Source: Pegoplata infirma (Eukaryota; Arthropoda; Insecta; Diptera; Anthomyiidae). From it: a stretch of DNA of 64,000 nt. The stretch's first letter is position 1. Each line of letters starts with the position of its first letter. The notes below the pieces were generated by a model. That model made no database searches. It was not told the DNA's origin and saw only the letters and a list, made by a program, of their open reading frames with translations. The DNA lies in the NCBI GenBank assembly GCA_963921195.1, contig OY992540.1, forward strand, positions 11,111,766-11,175,765, written 5' to 3'. Shown one piece after another: positions 35,396-44,230 of the stretch. The translations under genes were made by a program, and so were the position numbers.

Positions 35396-37023
35396 CACCC
35401 ACCGATTGTCCTGAAACTTGATTATGGGAATGAGGGGAGAAAAATAAGAGTTACATGTTTTTATTAGCTGCTCAATCTCAAATTTAAAAAAGGGTTGCCA
35501 CCTTATGAACAAATATGTACTCTCGGGAAAATCCGAATAAAAGCCGAACTAGCAGGAATTTCAGCAAACGAAAAAATGCTGGTCAGCTTAATTTTAATAG
35601 AGATTATTATATATGATTTTGGTGGTAGTCCGTATATGAGGCATTCCACACCAAATGTCCCGCTACAGAAAAACATGTGTCCCGTAAATTTCTGAATAGG
35701 TTGTTTGGATAGCCCTATATGGAACTAAGAAAATTGCGTTTTTTGTTTTTCTAATTTTCAAAAACTGGGCTTAGAAGGCATGGTCAAATATTGGAAAAAT
35801 GGTCAAATTTGAGGCGAGTTGCCTTGATTAAATATTTATCACATTAAAACGGAATGCACCACAATCTTAAAAATTTACATTCTTTTATACTTTTGTATGG
35901 GCTATCAAATAAATTTTTTTTTTCGTTGGAAAATTTTCAGAACCCGTTCTGAAATTGTCCATTTTTTTAAAAAGTCAATTTATTAAAAATCCGGCCACTT
36001 TTTTTTTTCTTTTTTTTAAAGTTTAGATGTTTGTCCATCCACACAAAAAAAAACAGAAATGTATTTTTCGTTTTTTTCGAGAAAATCGCATTTGAATTTT
36101 AAATTTCATAACAATTTTGCAATTTGCTTGTATTTTCTTGTTTTAATGTTGCGAATGAGTAATATTAATTGCATGAATATTACTCATTCGCAACGTTAAT
36201 ACAAGAAAATACAAGCAAATTACAAAATTGTTTTGAAATTTAAAATTCAAATGCGATTCAGAAAAACATGTGTCGTTCAAAAAAACGAAAAATACATTTC
36301 TGATTTTTTTTGTGTGGATGGACAAATATCTAAACTTAAAAAAAAAAATTAAAAAAAAAGAAAAAAAAGTAGCCGGATTTTTGATAAATTGACTTTTTTA
36401 AAAAATGGAAAATTTCAGAACGGGTTCCGAAAATTTTTCAAGGAACAAATTTTTATTCGATAGCCCATACGAAACTATATAAGAATGCAAATTTTTAAGA
36501 TTGTGGTGCATTCCGTTTAAATGTGATAAATATTTAATCAAGGCAACTCGCCACAAATTTGACCATTTTTCCAATATTTGACCACGCCTCCTAAGCCCAG
36601 TTTTTGAAAAATTGAAAAACCGAAAACGCAATTTTCTAAGTTCCATATAGGGCTATCCATACAAGCTATTCAGAAGTTTATGGTACACGTGTTTTTTTTC
36701 GCTGGACATTTGGTGTGGAATGCCTCATATACATCTCCATAAAAACGACGTTTATACATTTTTGACAATAACGATCTTGAGGAAGCCGAATTTAGAAACG
36801 ACCGCTATGATATTAGAGAGGCGTTTAAAACCTGTCGACCTGCATAAAAAGTTCATATAGTTTCTTTTGAAGAAATGGGACAAATCCTCAAAAACCGAAA
36901 AAATATCGTTTTATCCCTCCCCTTTGACTTCGCTAAAAACAGGTAACTCTTATTTTGCGCGCCTCTTTCCCATATGCAAGTTTCAGGATAATCGGTGGGT
37001 ACCCTGTGAAAGACCTTCCTTGT
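35396..37023. mobile_element. Element with ACAAGGAAGGTCTT end, split by a foldback insertion
   Basis: The left part (CACCCACCGATTGTCCTGA at 35397) and the right part (reverse complement ACCCACCGATTATCCTGAAAC at about 36985-37005) are inverted copies. The right end is CTTCCTTGT at 37014-37022. The same terminal wording, ACAAGGA..GTCT, bounds the element at 52839-54063, so this is a family. The left terminus is truncated against the dispersed repeat. A 1.1-kb foldback is nested inside. The right end abuts AGTGGAGGGTATAAAAA, the reversed 5' end of a HINE, so this element inserted close to a HINE terminus. Confidence 0.6.
35633..36731. mobile_element. 1.1-kb foldback (palindromic) element
   Basis: Both ends carry TATGAGGCATTCCACACC (reverse-complemented on the right). 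The arms, about 530 bp each, match throughout: AAAACGGAATGCACCAC, CAAGGCAACTCG in complement, TTTGTCCATCCACACAA and ATACAAGAAAATACAAGC. The centre is a smaller hairpin near 36145-36200 (GTTGCGAATGAGTAATATT and its complement). Flanking TA on both sides is compatible with TA insertion. Open frames over the arms mirror each other and are not genes. It is a shorter sibling of the palindrome at 44231-46880. Confidence 0.9.
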
Positions 37024-37037
37024 AAGTGGAGGGTATA
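37024..37037 (-). mobile_element. HINE 5' stub
   Basis: AGTGGAGGGTATAAAAA is the reversed TTTTTATACCCTCCACT start of the HINE family. Only this tip is left next to the end of the preceding element. Confidence 0.55.
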
Positions 37038-38330
37038 AAAATGACTGCATTCAAATTATAAATAAGTTTTTTGCTGTGATGCTTCATCACATTCCCATAA
37101 AATTTTTGACTAACAATTTGTTATTTAGTATGTTTCTTAAGAAAAATACAAGAAACCTTATAACATTATTACATGATTTCTAGTAATTTATAATACCTCT
37201 CAGCAAAAAAAATCCTCACTACTAAAAATAGGAGTGTTTCAAAACAAATGTAATCAAAAAAATTAAGCAAGAAAAAAATGGTCAGTAAAGACCGATCATA
37301 TAACACCCTACGCCAGTGTTTGACGGAAAAAAGGTTTGCAGGTCAAACATGGACCGCTTGGCCATATATTTTGTTAGATCTTTACCAAGTTTAGAAAACA
37401 CTTTAAGTTCTATGAAGGTGACTTTAGCAGCTAGAACCCTCCCCTTTTTAAATATTTTTAAATTAATTAACATCATGAAATTCAACCTTTGATCTCTACT
37501 CTCTTCGAGTGGTATAAATATTCAGCGTAACCGTTGTGCAACCATGTTATAATTCTTAGAATTGAATTTAAATTACATTTAAATTACATTTAAATTACTT
37601 GTAAAATTTCTATACAAACATGTTAAAATCCTTATCTAAATAACTGGTACTTAAGCTAAAAAAATTAAAAAAAACTAGTTAAAAAGTGCAAAAACTTAAT
37701 TATAGCATTTATATAAAACAAGCTATAATTTGTTTTTATGTAACTAACATTAGTTAAGGAAGGATTGTATGGTTTAATATTTACACGCCATTATTGCATT
37801 AGCATCCATCATTATTTATAACGTGCAACGAAATAATTCATAACGTCATTAATGTTGCAAATTAATCAATAAAATACAGATGTGGGTGTTAAATTACAGT
37901 TAATGGTGCCGTTAATGGTGCTGCAATTTTGTACAGAGGGTCCTTAAATGTGCTGCTCTTAGATGCTAATACATAAATACTTTAAATTGATGATTAGGAA
38001 ATTTATAATCCAGTTGATGTTTTTGAATTATTAAATTTTTAACAGTTGGTGAAAGAAAAAATGCAAATTATATAAATTTAAATAGTTTTGCGCTAATTAA
38101 ATGCGAATAAATTTTTTGTCTTGTTTTATATAGATGTAATTGTAGAATTTTAATATAATTTAAATTTTTTTCAATTTTTCAATTTGTATTTTTTTTTTTT
38201 AATTTGATTTTTGAGTAAAAAAATCAATATTTGTATAATTGCCATAAATATAAATCGTTCGATGTTACTAAACTTTTTTTATTTAAATTTATAGCCTAAA
38301 CCTTTAAAAACATAATAAAGTCCGTTTTAT
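37038..38330. other. AT-rich sequence with no recognised features
   Basis: About 1.3 kb without a repeat partner in the window, without inverted ends and without a convincing open frame. The local text at 37560-37600 repeats AAATTACATTTAAATTAC-like words three times. It may be unique intergenic or intronic DNA. Confidence 0.45.
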
Positions 38331-38563
38331 ACACTCAAAATAATTATACAGTAAAAGGTTTAGTAAGTGATATTGTACCAAAATCTACTAATTCGTTACT
38401 AATTTTAGTATCTTCAAAGTACTAACATTAGTAATTTTTACTGGATTTGACTAATATTAGTTAAAAATTTTAGTATTGGTTACCAATTTCTGCACTAGGT
38501 CCTTTTGGACTAAAATAAGTTAAATTTTTAGTATTGAATACCCACATTTTTTTTTTTGGGTGT
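38331..38563. mobile_element. Candidate MITE with reiterated TTAGTA/TACTAA motif
   Basis: A 233-bp segment opens ACACTCAAAATAATT and closes TTTTTTTTGGGTGT, an imperfect inverted repeat of about 10 bp. Between them TAGTA, TTAGTAA and GTACTAA words recur more than ten times on both strands. The architecture resembles the other motif-reiterating MITEs in this window. The target duplication is not decisive. Confidence 0.5.
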
Positions 38564-38585
38564 AATGTTACTTATAATGTTAATG

Positions 38586-39030
38586 TTTATGGGTAACTTC
38601 CGAAGTTATGACAAATTATATGAAAATACACACAAAAAACATGAGAGTACTTTTTATTTTTGTTTTTTTTTCGACCCACTGATCAGAAAATTTCGAACAT
38701 AGATAACTACGTTTATATGATATGTGTTGTATATTTGGATTTTTTAAAATTCGGTGCTGTTTTCGAATTATAGCGGGTCAAAGTTCGACATTTTAGCAAA
38801 AGTAAGAAAAATGGATCACGTTTAATACCCTGTTCTCACGTACAGTATTAAGCCGTTTTTAGCAACTTTTTCTTTCAATTTACTGTAATAGAATAAAGAA
38901 AGTGCTAAAAATATTAAGACAGTTTTTAGCTGTATGGGTGAAATGGGTATAACGTGCTCTAACTTTTAAACTAATAACCCGATTATTACGTATGTTGGCT
39001 CATATTAAAGCTTAATGCTTCTGCGTTTAG
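38586..39030. repeat. Left arm of a 2.8-kb inverted repeat
   Basis: Text such as GTTTATGGGTAACTTCCGAA, AAAGTTCGACATTTTAGCA and GTGCTCTAACTTTTAAAC reappears in reverse complement at about 41060-41400. The arms are diverged and enclose about 2 kb holding other elements. Probably the two ends of an old foldback element. Confidence 0.6.
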
Positions 39031-39064
39031 GAAATACATGTTTTCAAAAGCACACGGTGTTTAT

Positions 39065-39520
39065 TTAAGGTGGTATGATACTTGCTAGTTTTTGTATTAG
39101 ACTTTTTTAGGATTGATCGAATGAAACAACAAATGTGAGAAAGAACAAGAAATACAATAAAATAAAAACAAAACAAAAAAAAACTATGTTGCCAACTTTT
39201 ATTTTCAAAATAATTCCCCCAAAATATAAAAAACGCTCAAAACAAATGTAAAACCGCTTCATTCGAGCAAAAACTAGTAAAATTGGCAACACTGTTGACA
39301 TTTCATTCTGGAAATGTAAATTTCAAGTAGAAAATTTTTATATTTTTTTTGACAGTCACTGCAAAATTATCGATAACACACGTATGTTTTTTGACGTTTG
39401 AAGTTTTTTAATGATATTGTCATACTCTTTACACTTGGTCAGTTTTCCTATGAAAATATATTTGCACTGTTCTCCAAAATATAAAAAATACAAAAACTAG
39501 CAAGTATCATAAGACCTTTA
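39065..39520. mobile_element. PIF/Harbinger-like MITE with TTA duplication
   Basis: The element at 39068-39517 (450 bp) has 31-bp terminal inverted repeats with two mismatches, starting AGGTGGTATGATACTTGC on the left and AGGTCTTATGATACTTGC in complement on the right. It is flanked by TTA at 39065-39067 and 39518-39520. A 3-bp TTA duplication is typical of the PIF/Harbinger superfamily. No transposase is present, so it is non-autonomous. Confidence 0.75.
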
Positions 39521-39575
39521 GAAAAGTTGCAAAAATGCCAAAACATTTTTTCTTTGCAAATATTAAAAAAAATAT

Positions 39576-39955
39576 TTTGAGGATGTTTATTCTGGCTCGA
39601 GGTCATTATTTTCTTTACTTATTAAAACCATGATATTCTCATAGCATAATTTTCAAGAAAACTATTTTTTGTTTTAAATTTATATACATATGTTGGTCAT
39701 TTTTGCAAGACTTAATCGACACGTGTTTCGGAATTTGTCAGATTCCATTGTCAAGATTATTTAGCAAAAATAGAAACGATTTACTACAAAGTAGCAAACG
39801 AGTCTAATGACAAATCGTTTGTGCACAAACTAAAGTATAAGAACATATTCGACTATATCCACAATGGGAATTAGAAAGACGAAGAAATTGTACTATACTA
39901 GTAAGGCAACGATTGTCAATAACCAACAAAAATATTTAAAACATTTTACATATGA
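39576..39955. mobile_element. Partial copy of the TTTTGAGGATG foldback element
   Basis: It starts TTTTGAGGATGTTTATTCTG and follows the complete copy at 43504-44071 through ATCGACACGTGTTTCGG and the central part GAAATTGTACTATACTAG, then breaks off near 39955. The small open frame at 39864-40064 falls in this element and its continuation and is not a gene. Confidence 0.75.
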
Positions 39956-40084
39956 TAGTCCAATGGACTACAACAATATGTTATTTGTTGTTGTGAATGT
40001 AATAACCACATTAGGGTTATTCATCACTATGGCGTGCCAACCATTATGTTCAAATTCTGATTAATTTTTATTAAAAAATAAAAA

Positions 40085-40324
40085 TTGTTTTATTCGACCT
40101 TTAAAATATTATATTTTGAGGATGTTTATTCTGGCTCGAGGTCATTATTTTCTTTACTAATTAAAACCATGATATTCTCATAGCATAATTTTCAAGAATA
40201 TAATTTTTTTGTTTTAAATTTATTTATGTTGGTCATTTTTGCAAGACTTAATCGACACGTGTTTCGACCTCGAGCCAGAATAAACATCCTCAAAATATAA
40301 TATTTTAAAGGTCGAATAAAACAA
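40085..40324. mobile_element. Short palindromic copy of the foldback element
   Basis: The 58-bp arms (TTGTTTTATTCGACC...GGCTCGAGGTC and complement) enclose the left-arm text of the foldback family. The right arm is cut back to about 28 bp of family sequence (GACCTCGAGCCAGAATAAAC). The palindrome extends outward to include the AT-rich flank also seen left of the 43504 copy. It looks like an internal deletion or template-switch derivative. Confidence 0.8.
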
Positions 40325-40552
40325 TTTTTAATTATGTATTATAATTTTTCGATTTGTTATATATGGTTTTTTGAATTGAGAAAAGTGTGAAAGAAAAATT
40401 TAATTTTTCTAAAAATTTAAGACATCCTGGTTTGTTTCTTACTAGTTTCATATTATCCAGTTATAATAATCTTCAGAAAAACTTTTAATGTCAAATTTAT
40501 TTAGTTAATAGTCAATAGAACTCTATATGTGAAAATTATTTACAGATCGCAG

Positions 40553-40650
40553 CCGCCGAGGATTGAACTCATCATCATCTGTAATACTTTGCTATTAACT
40601 GCTTGTAACGTACAATCACTCTAGACCGATACGCCACGAAGGCTGTTTTT
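40553..40650 (-). repeat. tRNA-derived SINE head (or tRNA pseudogene)
   Basis: On the minus strand the text runs CCTTCGTGGCGTATCGGTC (A-box TGGCGTATCGG at 40636-40626). About 58 bases later comes GTTCAATCCTCGGCGG (B-box at 40568-40558). These are the two internal RNA polymerase III promoter boxes. The spacing is longer than in most tRNAs, as in types with a long variable arm, and I cannot fold a convincing cloverleaf with an intact acceptor stem. Hence a SINE head is more likely than a working tRNA gene. A 35-bp inverted repeat (TTCAAATTCTGATTAATTTT, 40050-40084 against 40645-40683) lies at its left edge on the minus strand. Confidence 0.6.
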
Positions 40651-41059
40651 TTTTATTTTTTAATAAAAATTAATCAGAATTTGAAAAAAAAAATCTTAAA
40701 TTTTTTAAAAATAAAACTGGTAATAACCAAAATGTTTTGTATAACATTTTCAAAATTCATAGTAGGATCAACATTGGATTTTGAAAATTTAATTTTTTAA
40801 AGAAAATTATGCTTTTAAAATTTTGAAAACCATAAAAATTTAATTTTTTCAAGGGAATATTATGAGAACCTCGTGCTAAAACCTTTATGTTTTGTTCCCA
40901 TGGAGATCCCACTCTGAATTTTGGATATTTCATACAAAACATTGTTTATCACCAGATTTTTTTTTACTCGAAGATACGTTTTTTGAAATACACGCAAAGA
41001 AATGTTGTTTTTGCAATTTTGAAACTTTTTAGCAATAAAACCGTTTGATTTTACAAGAA

Positions 41060-41400
41060 ATAAGCTTTCATTTGAGCCAAGACTTGGGAAAATCGGATTA
41101 TTGGTTAAAAAGTTAGAGCACTTTAACAGTAATGTATTTTTTACACTTTTGCTAAAATGTCGAACATTGACCCACGATAATACGATAGTTACACCGCATT
41201 TTAAAAAACCAAATGAAATACTATTATCATAGAAATGTTGGCTATCTATGTGCCAATGATCAAGTAAATCATTTCGAATAACAACTAAAATCTGCTCTAA
41301 TTTTTTTAGAATTAAATAAACAATAACAAATACATGGAAAATTTTTAGAGTAGTTTCATAAAATTCTTTATAACTTTGGTGTTTGCCCATAGAATTTTAA
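41060..41400. repeat. Right arm of the 2.8-kb inverted repeat
   Basis: Reverse-complement partner of 38586-39030. Matches include TGCTAAAATGTCGAACATTG (complement of CGACATTTTAGCA) and TTAAAAAGTTAGAGCAC. The 176-codon minus-strand open frame at 40860-41390 crosses this arm and has no recognisable domain. I do not consider it a gene. Confidence 0.6.
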
Positions 41401-41699
41401 ACCCACTATATTATCTTTACAAAGGTTCATGCTGTCAAGATAAATTAAAAAAAAAAAAAATCGATCATTTGCAACGATTTCTATTTATGAAAATATTTAA
41501 AAAATGAATTTTGTTAATCAAAAAACTTTTTTTTATCATATTATTGCCTATTGTGAGTAAATTTATAAACTATTGAGAAAATAATAAATCATGTTTAATA
41601 AACTTTAATTAGGTTTTTATAGCGAGAAGATCGGAAGTTTGTAACTCAAGATATAAGAAAAGTAGTCAAAATATTTCCAAAGAAATTCATAAAAAAATT
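41401..41699. other. AT-rich spacer
   Basis: About 300 bases of AT-rich text with an A-run at 41447-41460. Nothing recognised. It ends at the truncation point of the LINE. Confidence 0.4.
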
Positions 41700-42368
41700 A
41701 ACTTTTTGAGTTTGGTGGACGACAGTCAAGCTGCACTAAAGGCTCCAATGAGCTTTTGTATTAAATCAAAAGTCGTTTTTAAATGTAACGGGAATCTTCA
41801 GAAACTATTTGGGAATAATACCGTATCTCTTGTATGGGTACCTGGACATAGGGGAGTAGATGGGAACGAGAAAGCTGATGAACTCGCTAAGCTTGGAGCA
41901 GATGGCGTAGGAACTTTTGTTCATATTGAGCCCCCGATTCAGTACTATAGGACGAGAAGTGACTGTCGTTGCATTTCTATTGCAAACAGGAAATGGAGAG
42001 AGCTAAGCACGAGCAGTATCACCAGAAGAATCTGGCCGCATTACGACCTCGGGAAAACTCGCTACCTTCTCTCTCTTAACAGAGAGGATTGTCGTTTACT
42101 CACGGGAGTGGTCACAGGACACTGCCTAATTGCTTTTTACGCGAAAACTGTGGGACTTATCTCGGATGCCAATTGTAGAAGATGTGATGAACCTAATACA
42201 GATGAAACAGTTGAACATATTCTGTGCAAATGCCCCGCATTGGCCAGACACCGCGAGCGAATACTAGGTAAAGCAGAAATCAAGAATCTGGATGATATCG
42301 CCACTACGGACCTTACGCAACTAAAACTGTTCGCAACATGGATTAACGCGTTTTATCCTCTTCGCTGA
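41700..42368 (+). pseudogene. LINE ORF2 C-terminus: RNase H domain and CCHC motif (5'-truncated)
   Basis: This 220-codon open frame preserves the end of a non-LTR retrotransposon polyprotein. Residues 5-10 (DDSQAA) carry the third catalytic Asp of RNase H. Residues 43-62 (VWVPGHRGVDGNEKADELAK) carry the His and last Asp. The first Asp and the Glu lie upstream of the truncation. Residues 157-176 form a Cys2-His-Cys motif (CRRCDEPN...EHILCKC) typical of the 3' end of these ORFs. An RNase H domain points to an I/R1/LOA-like clade rather than classic Jockey. RNase H would degrade the RNA strand during target-primed reverse transcription. The frame begins in AT-rich DNA at about 41700 with no Met, so it is a 5'-truncated, dead copy. 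Its base composition is visibly richer in GC than the surroundings and the frame is intact, which suggests a fairly recent insertion. Confidence 0.9.
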
Positions 42369-42554
42369 AGGAAATTGTGGTATCGCTATGGACCAGCCGG
42401 TCTATGCGAGGAGTCTGCACTTTAGGCTCCACCACCCCTAACCTTGGTGGACTAAAATGGGCATAAGTAAAATAGATGCGGTAAGTGCCCAAGTTTTGTA
42501 AACTAGTGAAGTCTAAATTTCTTTTTAGTTTCCCTGCAGTTTTTATAAATTTAA
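42369..42554 (+). mobile_element. LINE 3' untranslated remnant
   Basis: After the TGA stop the composition stays GC-rich (GACCAGCCGGTCTATGCG, CTCCACCACCCC) up to about 42490, then turns AT-rich. This is most likely the 3' UTR. No clear poly-A tail or target duplication was found. The hAT MITE follows at 42555. Confidence 0.6.
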
Positions 42555-43457
42555 CAGTGTTGCCACTTTCTGGATAATTATCCAAAAATGGGACAATTTG
42601 AAAATCCTTGGATAATTTTTGGGTAATGAAATTGTTTGTGTAATTTCACCTCAACAAAGTTTAGGCTAATTTTGATCATATTTAAGTTTTCTTATCATTT
42701 TATTGACATTTAAAAAAAAATCATTGACAATATGGACTTAAGAAATTTTGATTACTAAATACTAGATAATAAATGGCGGATATGTATTTTTGGACCATAG
42801 TCTTAAGTTTTTGAAATTAAAATTTTTTCTGGAATATCCCTCTTCCAAAACTGAAAATTGTTCTTAAAGTTCTTTTAATATTACCACTCCCCCATTCTTC
42901 AGTTAAAAGAATGTTTAGACGAGCAGACAAGTTAGTCGACCTGTCAAAATTTTGTTGTTTTATAGCCTAAACAGAATAAATAATTTTATGTAATTTGAAA
43001 TACGGATGGCTCTCCTCATCGTTAGAACATTTTCCGAAAACTATTTGACAAGCGGATCAAATATTTAACATATTAGGTACCCCAAAAGGACAAATCTTAT
43101 TAAAATACTAATCGTCTAAACGGTTTTTAAAATACAAATTATCGACAAATACAATTGCATCAATACTTTTTACAAAAAAATGGAATTGAAAAAAAATTAA
43201 GGGGCTAATTTTGAACGTACTATTGAAGTTAAAGAAAAAACTGGAAAGAAAATTAATAGAAATAAAAAAAAATATTTAATTTAATTTCTTATTTTTAAAT
43301 AAAACAATACAAAAACTACATATTATATCTTGAATTACAAAAAAAAAAAATATACTTTTTTTTTTTTGGTTAAAATTTTTTTTTTATGTAGTTTGTGAGA
43401 TTTTGGATAATTTTGTGTGTAGTTTCCAATTCTATTGGTGGCAACACTGAAATTTAA
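42547..43457. mobile_element. hAT MITE (CAGTGTTGCCAC ends, 8-bp duplication)
   Basis: The element at 42555-43449 (895 bp) starts CAGTGTTGCCAC and ends GTGGCAACACTG, perfect 12-bp inverted repeats. It is bounded by identical 8-bp AAATTTAA at 42547-42554 and 43450-43457. CAG-type ends with an 8-bp duplication are diagnostic of hAT. Subterminal text repeats GGATAATT-like words (TGGATAATTATCC, TTGGATAATTTT). No transposase was found. Confidence 0.9.
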
Positions 43458-43503
43458 TAAAATTCAAATTCTTATTGTTTTATTCGACCTTTAAAATATT
43501 ATA

Positions 43504-44071
43504 TTTTGAAGATGTTTATTCTGGCTCGAGGTCATTATTTTCTTTACTAATTAAAACCATGATATTCTCATAGCATAATTTTCAAGAAAATTATTTTTCT
43601 GTTTTAAATTTATTTATGTTGGTAATTTTTGCAAGACTTAATCGACATGTGTTTCGGAATTTTTCAGATTCCACTGTCAAGATTATTTAGAAAAAATATG
43701 TAAAACTGTTTTAAATATTTTTGTTGGTTACTTACTATCGTTGCCTTACTAGTATAGTACAATTTCTTCGTCTTTCACATTCCCATTGTAGATAGAGTCG
43801 AATATGTACTAATATTTTAGTTTGAGCGCAAACGATTTGTCATTAGACTCGTTTGCTACTTTGTAGTAAATCGTTTCTATTTTTGCTAAATAATCTTGAC
43901 AATGGAATCTGACAAATTTCGAAACACGTGTCGGTTAAGTCTTAAAAAATTACCAACATTATTAAATTTAACACAGAAAAATAATTTTCTTGAAAATTAT
44001 TCTATGAGAATATCATGGTTTTAATTTGTAAAGAAATTAATGACCTCGAACCAGAATAAACATCCTCAAAA
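43504..44071. mobile_element. Foldback element, complete copy (568 bp)
   Basis: The left end TTTTGAAGATGTTTATTCTG and right end CAGAATAAACATCCTCAAAA are inverted. The arms of about 170-200 bp match through AACCATGATATTCTCATAG, CAAGACTTAATCGACA and AGATTCCACTGTCAAG, around a central non-palindromic part with TACTAGTATAGTACAATTTC. Two partial copies lie at 39576 and 40085. There is no coding sequence. Confidence 0.85.
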
Positions 44072-44230
44072 TTTAATAAAATTAATTTTAATTTTCCTAA
44101 TATTTTTTATACTTTTTTTATGCTTTCTGTTTTTTTTCCAACTTTTCTGTAAATTTATTACTTTTTTGTTTACTTATTTTTTTTTTTTTTTGTTCTCCTG
44201 AGTTTTTTTTGATTATTTCTAAATTTTACA
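44072..44230. other. T-rich spacer
   Basis: AT-rich spacer with long T runs and no features. Confidence 0.4.

Noticed and set aside
40860..41390. 176-codon minus-strand open frame
   Set aside because: No domain, and it crosses an inverted-repeat arm whose partner at 38586-39030 is not open. Composition is like the surroundings.
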